Shown here: piece by piece, positions 13,501 through 25,800 of the stretch
Layout: every line of letters starts with the position of its first letter
Numbering within the stretch: the stretch's first letter is position 1
Assembly: GCA_020226215.1 (NCBI GenBank)
Contig: CM035233.1
Location: forward strand, 76,575,317-76,639,316
Source: Sindora glabra
Taxonomy: Eukaryota; Streptophyta; Magnoliopsida; Fabales; Fabaceae
Direction of reading: 5' to 3'
Length of the DNA stretch: 64,000 bases
Made by a program: the position numbers and the translations under genes
Notes under the pieces: generated by a model
The model's input: only the letters and a program-made list of their open reading frames with translations
Database searches by the model: none
What the model was told of the DNA's origin: nothing

Positions 13501-16190
13501 GAATAGAAGAATGTTGCTCTCTACAGGTAAGCTTAATGAGAAGAAAACTTCCTAATATTAATTTGGTCTCAGCAATCAGCTTGTCATGAATATCTTGCTA
13601 ATTTTAAGATTACTTGTATCACCTAGTAATCATCTTTACTTAGCAACTTGTTCCTTCCAGTCACTTTCCAGGTAAAACAAATTTTTGCTTCTGCCCTTTG
13701 CCCTTTAACAAGACAAGGACGGTTAGCTACTATTGTTTGAAGACCAAAAATTTGGAAGAGAAGCAATTTGACAAGAGTGCGGAGTCAAAGAAGGATAAAG
13801 GACAAATGATGTGGGTGGTTTCATTTAGCACATTGCTTTTCGCATGCCTTTTCCCTGGTATGGATTATTGCAAACTCGAAGCTTCCTAAGAAGATGGAGA
13901 TCAACAGCCACTGCGAAGAAATGGTAGGTGGAGTAATTGACAATGGTGAAGTTGTTTCCCATGGCCCTTTTATTCAGGTATAGCTTCTCCTATAAGCTGG
14001 TCAGAGCAAAAGCCAACTTGTTACTATAATGTAAGTATTGCAGCTTATTTACGAGTTGTGCATGCATGGCTTGACAGGGGGGATAAAGTGACTGCTTGCA
14101 CACTATGGGTTGCAATTCGGATTGTGGCTTTATGAGATAGCCACCCACGACCTAACACTTGTGAAATTGACTTCGGAGTGGCAAGTTGACTGCGGCTTAC
14201 AATGGCCATGGCAACATTGTAACACTTTGCACACATCATGCTGCCATAAGTCTAAATCATACATTTAATACAATGTGAGAAGCCAGACAATTAAGAATGA
14301 TTACTTTGCTTTGGCCACCTACCATCAGTGAACAAATGCCGAGACAGCATGGTCGCTGTGTCCTTTCCTTCCCCGATTAATAGCAGATGGCATTGGCGAG
14401 AGTTGTACTGGTTGATGGAACCATAATCCCATTTCTAGTGGACGCCACTATTCATTAGCATTTAGTTGTAATTGGATGTACCTGGTGATATTGAAACATT
14501 AGGTGACACGGCTTGTACATAATGGACCGACAAAATGACTCCGGTGTATGCCTATTACGAGGTAGTGAACATGCAAATTTTGAAATGTGGGTTTGTACAA
14601 GGGGCCATCTGATGCTTTAAGCATGGCTGCCTCTTGACTCCATAAAAGGCTTGAAAGAAGTCGAATTGTCCGCGAAAATTGAAAAAAATTACTCTATAAA
14701 TAATAAGCATTGGCTCTTATTTTTGCATGGATCTCTGTAAATCTGTGATATTCAATTATGAAAAATGATTTTGAACATGACTTGAGCAGAATAATTCATT
14801 TTTTAATTTTCATTGTGATTATAGCAAAAGGATTTTTGCATTTGATTATGAATTTAAATTCTTTTAATAATTCTTTCTGTCTTGTTAATACCCTTCTTAT
14901 AACATATAAAATTGTAATTGTTCGTACTCGTGATAATAGCATATTTCAAAAATGTCCACAACACTATATATTCTAACTTTTTTTAAGTTTAGTGAATGCT
15001 AAACAAAATACTTCACTTGACAGCTAGTAAATGTTAACATTTCTTGGATAATTAACTTAAGCACACGAAATTATGTGTAATGGTACTACGCGTGAAACAA
15101 ATGACGATCATCATGGTATTATACTTTCCTTCTCATATTGTACTATTATTATAAACATTACATAATTATTAACTCTGATATGATTATGTGCATTTTAGGG
15201 TCCCTTTTTGTCACTTAACTCTTCAAGAGCTCACTTTCCACATCGTTAAAATTGCAAGAAAGTTCCAAATTTTCTTTCAAATATATGAACACATCTCATA
15301 GTCTTATAATTCAATCGTTTGTGACCTTCTTAAGTCAGTGAATATTAGTGCAAGGAATGTTCCAATTTTAATAACTAAACAATCCAAATTAAAGCAATCA
15401 TAATACATGTATCAGGAATAAAATTGAAATAAGCAAGTAATGTATTAAATTATGTTTTCCTCCTACAGGCACTAATATTAATGGATACTAAAGATATAAT
15501 TCAATGAGTACATATAGCAAAGTTTTATCAGTTAACATTTGCAGTGTAGAAGCTATCAGTTGAGTCAGTCAATTATATGATCTGGTTTTTACTGTACGTA
15601 ATGGAATAATTTAGTTTAGCAAATCTATATAAACGTTGATATGGAAAGGCAAATGATATGGACAAATTTCATAAGATGTCTACTTCCTTTTAATTTCAAT
15701 CGGACCTGGGTTGAGTAATGTAACATGAAATTAATCACTGCAGCTGATAAGATATATATTGAAGCTATGCTTTATTGATAAATATTTAGAAAAATACAAC
15801 CAAACATCTCATGTTTAGTCACGGTTGGGCCAAGTCTTAAAAAGGAAAAGTAAAAAAAATAATCAAAAGATGATATCATTACATGCTATGAGCCAAGAAA
15901 GTATCGGCCTCCCCTTGGCTGAAAAGCAATTGATTTAGTTCTCCGGAACCATATCTCTATTGACCAAGTAAACAAGTATATGATGACACAGAAGCATCGG
16001 CTAAGCTCAAAGTTTGTATGATGGAATACATAATAGGTAAAACTAGAAAGTTTAATCGTGTCCTTCTCACAATCAGCAGTTAGATAGACCAGTTAGCATC
16101 GCTTCCAAATCTTGACATGCCTGTTATTTTGTCCTTAGCCTCAGCATCCACCATGTCTGTTATAAGCTAAGCTAGAGTTTGTTACAGATC
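10516..16190. other. Intergenic, no supported gene
   Basis: This stretch is less AT-rich than its surroundings, notably at 10590-11000, 13680-14000 and 14040-14660. It contains only short open frames (up to 83 codons) without recognisable motifs or consistent splice-site joins. It could hold untranslated exons, a non-coding RNA or remnants of the decayed allantoinase gene, but I could not match its translation to allantoinase beyond the exons listed separately. Confidence 0.4.
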
Positions 16191-16195
16191 ATACC

Positions 16196-18191
16196 AACAT
16201 CAACGTAGCCTGAAAACCAAAAGTGGAATACACGAGAAGGTGGCCTTAGTTAATACCACGAAGACAACTTCACCAGATGAAAACTAATATTAAACCTCTG
16301 CTAGAGATGAATACATTTCGGAAAAAAATGCTTCTTTTCTGACATTGATGTGAACGGATTCATCACAAGATGACTGACATGATACTATTACCATTGCATA
16401 ATAAATACTTGCTTATACCTTAAGTTTGAAAGTTTCTTCAGACACAGTCGTTAGGTGATTATTTAAAGGCATGTCAATCACTGTTGTTATGCCACCTGTT
16501 AAAACAAAGTGTTGGCATATATCTAAGTTATGCATGATAATAGAATAAAAGAAATGAACAGTTGAAAAAACACAACAATAATAGTCACATTCAGCTTGAC
16601 TCCCATGATTAAGATGAGTAAGAAAATTTTTTATTCAATTAGTTAACATTAGGTGAGGACCTATAAAAATTATCATATCATGTATGTCATCTCAATATTT
16701 CATTGTTGGGCTAATTTTTCATCTAAATGTTCCTAAGAATTATTTAAAAAAAAATTTAACCTTTTTACATAAATATCCAATCAAGCTTCATTATCTAGTT
16801 CTTTTGAAGATAATTTCTATATTAGTAATGAAAGAATATTAGCATACCAACAGCTGCAGGTCAAGTCCCTATAGGAAATCCTTCCCATTTAGTTCGTCAT
16901 GGCTCATCAAGATGTACATGTCTGCCAAAAGGAAGAAATTTTACACAATGAGGGGTGAAATTATTGTGACTTTTAGGAGCTTGAGGAAGTAGTTTGAAAT
17001 ATATAAAGATAAAAAAGAGAGGTGCTTATTATTTCACTGTTTTCAAGACAACTTCTCTAGAGTCACTGGATCATACAATTTGTTACCAGGAAAAGTTACG
17101 TCTTTTGAATATGTAGGGAAAAAAATTACAAGAAATAACTTTTGCTATTAATTCAGAACTTGGTTGGATCAAATTATTTCCAATTAATATCAAATTGGGA
17201 AACAACAATGAGAAGCATGATTTCCATGTAACTTTGGTAAAGCCTGTAGTATGTGCTACATGAGAGACACATTAAAAAAAATTGAAAGTATAATAAGGCT
17301 CTATTATGGCCACTGTCTATGTGACCCCAGAAGGTCTATTGCTTTCAGAAACTAGCGAATTTCAACATCAATGTCTACAGTTTTCAACTATCTTCCACTG
17401 CATTTCCCCTCCCTCCAGATTTGGAACTATCACACTAATAATTAATCAGTTTTTTAAATTGTATAAACATGCATCTCTTAGAACTGTAAACATAAAAATT
17501 AAATAAATCATGAGAGGAAAATTCGCATGTCTCACATGTCAATTAGACCAGGCATGACAACTGCCTCTCCATAGTCAATTACTTTTTCCTTTACAGAACG
17601 TTTACCATCTCCTTCAACAATAGCGATGATCTTCCCTTCCTTTATCTCCACTGTTTCATTGAAACAATTAAAGGAAATTAGACAACATATTCATACTCTC
17701 ATAATCAGGTCAGAAAGATTTAGAGCACAAATATGACAATTCAGAAGTAAACATGAACTTCCCAGAATGGTTTGGATGCCTCCCAGACTGAGGTTAGTGT
17801 AAATCATATGAAAGTTAATCCCATAAAGAATAATCCATAAGCATGGTTGAACCATAATTCATGTTAGACGAATCTCTCTCAAATCTCTAGTGCCATTGAA
17901 AAGTTAAAAACCCGTCCTTTTGCCACTCCAAACAAGTTTTATTTAAGTAGCACCTTTAAGGCCTAATGTAATTAAATTTAAAAAATAAAATGTACAAATT
18001 AAGCAAAAATCTGAGCCAAAAATGATCCCTTCTGGAGTCACAAAGTGCTTGCTGGATATCCAGTAATGATGGCATGGAATAAGGCTACACTCATCCACAG
18101 GCAGTTTTACACAAAGAACACCAATTTTTATAGAAAAGGAAAATCTTAATGAGATAGAGAGCTGTATGGAAGGTTGGAAAGACATCATCAT
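16196..18191 (-). pseudogene. Allantoinase pseudogene (5' half only)
   Basis: Allantoinase opens the allantoin ring to allantoate in ureide and purine catabolism, in the endomembrane system. Minus-strand pieces in order match its N-terminal half. Exon 1 (18191-18011) ends in the HHYWISSKHFVTPEG-like region. Exon 2 (17650-17536) contains VIDYGEAVVMPGLID. Exon 3 (16921-16848) contains the metal-site motif HVHLDEP and WEGFP. Exon 4 (16495-16419) contains GGITTVIDMPLN. At 16209-16196 a YVDVG remnant remains. Frames and phases join correctly across exons 1-4. The damage is clear: the exon 1 donor reads AT instead of GT (18010-18009), exon 3 has two in-frame TGA codons where glycine and lysine are expected, and the remaining ~60% of the enzyme, including the later metal ligands, was not found. 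The 5' end at 18191 is the first ATG of the open frame and is uncertain. Confidence 0.85.
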
Positions 18192-19640
18192 AAAAAAAAG
18201 AAGAAAAACAACAGCCTATAAATGAAAACAACATCTCAATCTCCTTGTAAATATTAAGGTCACTTGATCAAGCAACATAACAAACCATATAGGTTTGAAG
18301 CGACTGACTATGGAGAGGCAATTGGGACAAAATATCAGCATTGCAATTTCAAACATAAAGTCATATATCATTTTCTCTGGACAATTCGCAACAATACCCA
18401 ATGTCCTTGTGGCTAGCCTTTTTTTTTTTTAATTTTTTTCATATTCAACATGAATTACACTATGTCAACAAAGTTTTCTATGTGCAAGCTTCTCTTATCT
18501 AATATACTTTGATGTTTTCCAACGTATCTGTCAAAACATGAAATGCTAAAGAGACCTACATAAAAATTGAAGACCAAATAATTCAATGAATTTTATTTGA
18601 TATTAGCTTTATATATTCAGAAACAGCAAGATTGAAAATGTACAATGACTTAGCCGAAGTGGCATTTCTAGTTATAAACAGCTCAATAGTTCACGGTTTT
18701 GTTAGTTTAATAGTTCTATAGGGAGGAACACTAATGGTTGCCAATGAATTTAAACTTCTAATCATGGAATGAGGTATGTCTAGGTAGCAAGAAGAAGACA
18801 TACTTTTTGAACATCTAATTGGAACAATTTGAAAAGTAATCATTGTAGCGATCAACTCCACATCTTCATACGTTGAAATTACTAAAATAAAATGCATTAA
18901 CCAAGATATAAATCATCAGTGACTGCGACCACGGTTGGGCCAAATGTGGCGAAGAAGTCTACAACGGCACCAAATGTTACTTCTAGTGGGATAGCTAGTA
19001 ATAGCATAGGCAAGGCTCATATGTTAAGGGATTCAAGAATGAATAACTGCTCATAAGGATTTCAACGCTTTTCATTCCACCAGACGAACAACTCAACTTA
19101 AGGAATTAAAGAATGAACGTTGTTAAGCTCTAAAAGCGGGAGGGAATGGTTCACGAAGCAATACTTAACCGAAGTTATGCTCTCGATTTGAATATTAGGC
19201 GGCGCCACCGTCAACGCGTCAGTGCCGAAGTCCCTTTGGAATCTCCATGGAGTCTGATTCGTAAACCTAAACCCTATCCCTGAGCATTTTGTTTTCGATG
19301 GCTTGTTCCTCAGTTCCACTTGCGTTTAATGAAAAGGGCATTCTCGTCCTTCTACTACTTCCCTCAGCCCAGTGAAACCCGTTTTAGGTCATTTTCAATT
19401 AACGGCAGAGATTGCAATTGAACCTTCTCAATGGCTCAGATTGCGGTACTCATTATTCAGGAATGAGTACGCAAGAACCCCCCTAACGGGAAATAGAATC
19501 TTTTGTTCTTTTATTTTTAAAAACATAAAATTATTTTTAAAAAAACTAAACAAACACCACCCAGGGCGAACGCCGAACGCTTAATAAACGCATTTGAATT
19601 TGTCCACCCGCAAACGCTTAATAAACACATTCATGTGAAC
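18192..19640. other. Region upstream of allantoinase remnant and GDT1-like gene
   Basis: No complete gene is seen. On the minus strand, 19032-18915 reads as an uninterrupted hydrophobic frame (LPMLLLAIPLEV..., then VVDFFATFGPTVVAV), and 19319-19098 reads as 73 codons from an ATG. I recognise neither, and they do not join convincingly. The part from ~19560 to 19840 is GC-richer and probably holds the promoter and 5' UTR of the plus-strand transporter gene. Confidence 0.35.
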
Positions 19641-19839
19641 GCCGAACCGCGTCCCTGCATCGCTCGGAGATCTTCGTTTTCTAGAGGATCTCTCTGTTAG
19701 ATCAATTTGGTTCCTTTAAATTGATGGTGTAACGTACAATCTCGGCAAAGGAAAGGGGCAGATCCACATTTACTTAATCCCATTTATTTTTCTTCAATTT
19801 TTCTCCTATACTTCCGCAGAACTTGTCGCAGTTCCGACC

Positions 19840-22800
19840 ATGGCTTTGCGCTCTAGCCGTCGAAGAAGCATCCTTTCTCCTTCCCTATTTGTTCTTCTTT
19901 GCTTCTCATTCAACCTGCCACTCGCCTTTGCTCAGGTCACATTCTCTCTATGTTTTGTTGTTAATTCTGATATGGATATAATTTGATGGTATGCAATTAA
20001 TTACGGTAATTTGTCTCGGTATCTAGGATTCTCTGGGCGAGCCCGGGAAGAAAGACTCTGGTGGATCTATTGATCTGGGCCGCCGTAGCAAAGTGAGCAC
20101 CGCATCTCTTTCGTTCCGTTTATTCGTCGCTGAGAATATTGGATCAAATAAATGGGAAATCGATTCTCAATTCGTTCTATCGTCGATTATTTTTTAAATT
20201 AGTTCTGGGGAACTGTGGATTTCATCTGATAGCAAAGTAATCACAACTTAGGCAATTTGCCAGAAAAAATTATGGCACCTAGGACAAAAATATTAACTAA
20301 ATAGGTGCGACTTTTATCTGACAGCTTTCCAGTGTTCAATTTATCTTGAGTCGTCCAAGTTTCTGACATTGCCATGAAACGTCAATGTTTCATGTATTTA
20401 TATTGGTTTTGATACTTGGTAGAAAGCAGTTTATTATTATTATTATTATTATGAGTGAGAAGTTCTATTTCATTGTTTGCTTTGCGGGTCGTGATGGATA
20501 TCAGTTTTTCTGGACAGATTGCCATGAAAAATCTAGACAATGACGCAGTCAGAGACAACAATGATGGCAATTATGTTGATGTCGCCCTAGGATTTGACTC
20601 CACCGGTCTTGGAGTAGTTGATGCTTTTTTTGCCAGTCTATCAATGATAATTGTCAGTGAGGTTAGTTTGAGCACTCTGCCTATGCCATAGCAATCACCA
20701 ATTTTTTCCTGTCAACATGTAGTCGTCATCAAAGAACTTCACTTGCTTTAATTAGGTCCATGTAAAAACTAGAATTGTTTTTATCCCATCATGTCATCTC
20801 TGAAACGAGTAAAAGTTGTAAAGGAGCAATGAAGTCATTAGGAGAAGTTTTGGTGCTTCTATATGTTAGTCATCCTCATGTTCAGATATACTGTAGAGTT
20901 TCCAGTGATTTGCTTTTGACTGCTCATGGTGATGATGCTAGATTGGGGATGAAACATTTATAATAGCAGCTCTTATGGCTATGCGTCACCCAAAGTCAAT
21001 AGTCTTATCCGGTGCTCTCGCTGCCCTGATCATTATGACAGTAAGCGAACTTTTTGTTTCTATTTCAACCTCAATTATATTTTATTTGTTATGTTCCTGT
21101 TCTGTGGTTCTGATCATGTGATGCATTTTGCATGGTGTCGTAATGGAATGATTTCAGCAACCACAGAGCACTTATGAATGCACTCGCTTATTCTTGATGT
21201 TACCAAGATTATAGTTATTGTACACTTTTACCTGTCAATTAGGTACTTTCTACTGGACTAGGTAGGATTGTGCCGAATTTGATATCAAGGAAGCACACAA
21301 ATAGTGCAGCTACAGGTAAAATTTATGAGATTGATACTTACCACTGAGCAGACTTTTCTAAAAGATTATAAGTTATTGCCAATAGCCTCTATGGATATCT
21401 ATTGCACATGAAAATGTGGTCTTCATGGATTTTAAATTCCATTTGCATTCTTATGTTTGACCCTTAGGGCACATTTAGTTCGCGGAATATTATTAACATT
21501 CCCAGGAATAATTTGCAGGAATATTACATTCCTGTGTTTGGTTTAAAAGTTTAAAAAATATGCCTGAGAATGTAACATAACTGGGAATATTTTTATTCCA
21601 AAATTTTTCCCAAAATATTCCCATGGTGGGGAGGTGGGAATTTGAGATTCCCATCCCATGGGAATATCAATATTAAAATTCAGGACAAATTTACCCTTGT
21701 TTTTACTCAAAACACAACTGTCTCAGCTCCAGGTTTTACTTTGCTCAGTGCTTCTCCTTTTTCGATCGTTCTCGCAGCTTTCACTTATGCTTCTTTTACG
21801 ATTGAGGTAGGTTCCTAAACCTTTCAATATAGTTTCGGTCTAGACCACAAAACAGCGAATATTTATATATACATATGACACACAGATCATGAAACCCAGC
21901 AATGAAAATAACACATCATACAACAATTCATATATATATAGCACACAACGTGAATTGCAAGCGACATTATTTTCAACCCAAAATAACTAGCGAAGTTTTC
22001 CCTGTTGCCCAGGATTTTCAAAATATAGTATTGTGTTTCCTATAACCCGAAAATACTAGAACGTGATTTACCATTTTTTGAACATTATTTTAACTCTTGA
22101 TATAAGTATATGTATTTGTATATTTTAATTTTATCTCATTTAGACCACTTATTTTTATTTTATAAATTTAAATTATATTAATTAACTATTGTTTTACTTT
22201 ATACATCCTATATTGTGTTGTGTGTTACTGTTACAGAATGGATTCCTCAATTCAAGCAAGGAAGAAGAGAATTATTGTTATATTAATTATATTATTAGAG
22301 CTTTTGAATGATCTCACTTTATTTTTTATCATGATGATTTCTATTATTTTACAAAAGGAATTGAGAAAAAAAGAAAAGAATAAGATATGACTATCATAAT
22401 ACGATGTTAGTCCGAAATGTAAACTTCCGTAGGATAATCTTTATAAATGACTTGACATCTATTGAAAATATTAGAATTGATAGGTTTTCTTTCCATAGAT
22501 TATATAACATGCTAAGGGTAGTTGGTAGGCTACAGCCAACAATTGTAATTTTTTTGTATATCTTAGCACATGTTGTTAAGAATAGAATTATAAAGAGATA
22601 ATTATGAGATCTGGAGAGACTATTAGCAAATAATTTAATAATGTATTGGTTGCTATGCTAAGGTGCTACAAAAAATTATTTAAACAACTTGAACCCATCC
22701 TAGAAAATTCTAGTGATCCTAAATGGAAATGGTTTAAGGTATTTATTAATTTATAAAAATTAGTTATAGAATGGTATCTACATTTTAAGAATGAAATGGG

Positions 22801-25800
22801 TTTTAATTGTTTCAATATGTAGAATTGTTTAGAAGAGTGTCATTTGTGTTTTTATTTGCTTATTGTATTCAATAAGTTGTAATTCTGGGATTGTCAGGTT
22901 GTAGAGGATATTTTGTTCCTTGATTGTTGGTTGGAGTTTTCTGTTGATCACCTGAAATGCAAGAGTGGTTAGTTTAGTGTAATTTTTTACGTGTTTTTAT
23001 TTTAATGAGAAACAATAACATGAGAGAAAGGATTGTGTGGAGGCATAATTGTAAAATGGATAAAGGAAATAACATTTTCCAAATGTTACCTAAAGCTGGC
23101 TGCCATTCTTTTCTTTAATTGGCGTGTGAGGTGCTTCAGGTCTCACTTTAGGCATCTTGGCACTCTTTGACTTTGATGCTCATAAAGCACATTTATTATC
23201 TCACACAGCCAATACTTTCGATAATATAATATACATATTGTTGTATCAAATCTTCAATTGAAGTTGCATTTAAAGATGTAGCTAAAAATAGTATGTTACT
23301 ATCTACACAACAAATAGTAACACGTTTTTGTTGGTAACTAGACAATAACACTACACAAAAACTCAAAAGTAACATGATTAATCAATTGTCATTAATAAGA
23401 AAAATGTGAAAATAACATGTTACTATTTGAAAACAAAACAGTAACATGTTTCTATTTTGCATCCAGACAGTAACATGGACAAAAAACTTAAAACAAATGG
23501 ACAAACAAAGTCACACTAACAACCTAACTACCATAAAGACGTAGATTTACTGTTTACACACTAAATAATTACATGTTATTGTTTGACCAAATAGTAACAT
23601 CAACCAACATTGCCAGAATCGTGCAAGAAACTTGGCAAAAACATTCAATCAAATTAAAAGAAATGAATGAAGACAATATCGAAAAAAATGACATGAACGA
23701 ATTCAAGTTTGACAATTGTTACTTACTGGTAGTAGTATGACACAACCGGTGACATTTGGTGGGTTATTCCCTGTAATTGAGTTCATCAGTTGCTCATGTA
23801 TATGTTCAGACCACTAATATTGTCCTATGTCATTTAAGTCCTCTACATATTTTAGGTACGATTAGGCCAGCGTCCCTATTTGGTACAAACAGGGTCAACA
23901 GTAGCATAAAGGTTACTAGGCGTGAGACATCCTCAACATCAATTTCTGATGTTCCCCCCACCGCCTTTTAAAGTGTATTAAATATTATTGGTTTTGTTAA
24001 GCGTTCTTGGCTACGGAATCATCTGGTATCAATATCAGATTGTGGCCTCTTCTCAGGTGTTGTGTCGATGGGGCGTTTTCCATCCCTTATTCCAAATACG
24101 AGCTTCACTGAGGTAGGTGTCGATGGGGCGTTCTCCATCCCTTATTCCAAAAGGTGGCAACGATTGCTTATATTTCTTGATCGCTTTTTGGGCACATACT
24201 GCGATCAAGCTTGCTTGTGATAATGACTTCGATAAGCATCCAGAAAGGATTTTGCTCCAGCACACTTTTGTGGATGTCGTTTAGATTAAGCTTTTCAATT
24301 TGCCTTATGTACACTAGCAGATTAGACCTGTATTGCGGGAATCTTGTACTTCTTTCTTCAGTTTGCTCGGTTTGCTTTCTGTTCAAATAAATTTATAAGT
24401 CAAGGGTGATTAAGAACAAAACTGATAAATCTGAGGATAAGTTCACAAATCAAGCAAGATTAACATCAAAATCGATAAAAATCAACACGTTACTGTTTTG
24501 AGAATAAATAGTTTCTTGTAGGGACATGTTTTTGTTTGATCTGAAATAGTAATACCAAGAAAAAGACTATAAATAGACAAAATGCACTATGATTCACAAT
24601 GAAACTTGGACAAAAGAGGGTGTTACTATTTGCAGAGGAAACAATAACATCAAAATCGAGGATGATGACAAAAAATTGGTAAAAATTCAACGTGTTACTG
24701 TTTTCAAAACAAACAGTAATATGTTGTTTTCTTATGCTAACATATTTCTATTTGTTCTAAAACAGCAGCAACAGCTGAGGAACATAGTAAATGGACAAAA
24801 TACAGTTTGATCAACAATGAAATTTAGATAAAAGAAGGTGTTACTATCTTGCACAGAAAACAGTAACATCAAAAAATACGTTACTCTTTTCATTTCAACA
24901 TATATATTATACATATATAAATATATGGTATATATGCACACGCAAACCCCAATCTTATTTACTATATATATATATATATATATATATGATCACAAATGAT
25001 TACATTGTGATTAGTGACAGTAATGTTTTGATCAGTTTCAACATTTTCTAACTTCCTAGGGTTTCGTTTAAATATGAATATTATATACTATATATATATA
25101 TACACATACACACAAACACGCAAATGCAGTAACATTTCCCATCAAGTTAATGCCACAAAAATCCATATATGAAAATCATTAGTAGAATATAGGGTTTACC
25201 ATTTGCCAACCCTCATTTTGATGTGTTGAGTTGGGAGAAGTTATTGTTTGTAATTGGTTGAGAGTTGTTAAAGGCCGGAGATGCTATCTTTTGAAGGAAC
25301 GATGTCAAATGAGTTCGATTTTCTGGTGGTTTATGAGGTATTTTCGTTCGATTTTCAAATTGTTTGACTGTTGGGTGCTTTGGGTGAGAAGGCGATTCCT
25401 CTATTTTTGTCCTTTTTACCTTCCCGGAACGCGCTTCTAATGTGTCGTTTTAGATTAAGGGCATTGTGGCAAACTACTAAAAAAATCCCGAGAACGTAAA
25501 ATATAAATCAAACATAGGAATATAACTTATTTAAGAATCTAATAAAATATTCCCAGGAATATCTACATTTAACCAAATATAGGAATACTTCATTCCTGGG
25601 AATTACATTTCTAGGAATGCACATTCCCCGGAATGTTCATATTCCCAAAAATGATAGAATCTGCGAACCAAACATGCCCTTAGTTGATTTTGTCATGGCA
25701 TGTTTAAAGATTATAAATTTTGTCCTTTTGCCAACTTCATTTGTTTCTTTCCACTTTGGCAGTTACTCATTGGAAGCTTAGTATAACTATTTCCCCTTTT

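Larger units (their letters stand above)
21477..25679. mobile_element. PIF/Harbinger DNA transposon in intron 5 of the GDT1-like gene
   Basis: The element is 4203 bases and is flanked by TTA on both sides (21474-21476 and 25680-25682), the target-site duplication expected for PIF/Harbinger. Its ends are imperfect inverted repeats: gggcacatttagttcgc at the left, and gggcatgtttggttcgc as the reverse complement of the right end. A PIF-type transposase fragment lies inside (22404-22740). The interior also carries many copies of a short palindromic motif around gttactgttt/aaacagtaac (23280-24900) and a 55-base direct repeat. It is non-functional for self-mobilisation as far as coding goes. Confidence 0.88.

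Noticed and set aside
13698..14239. Small frames on both strands in a less AT-rich stretch
   Set aside because: Short, no motifs, no consistent exon joins; not reported as genes.
16088..16170. Minus-strand stretch reading MVDAEAKDKITGMSRFG
   Set aside because: It looks protein-like but does not fit allantoinase at this position and I cannot assign it to any family with confidence.
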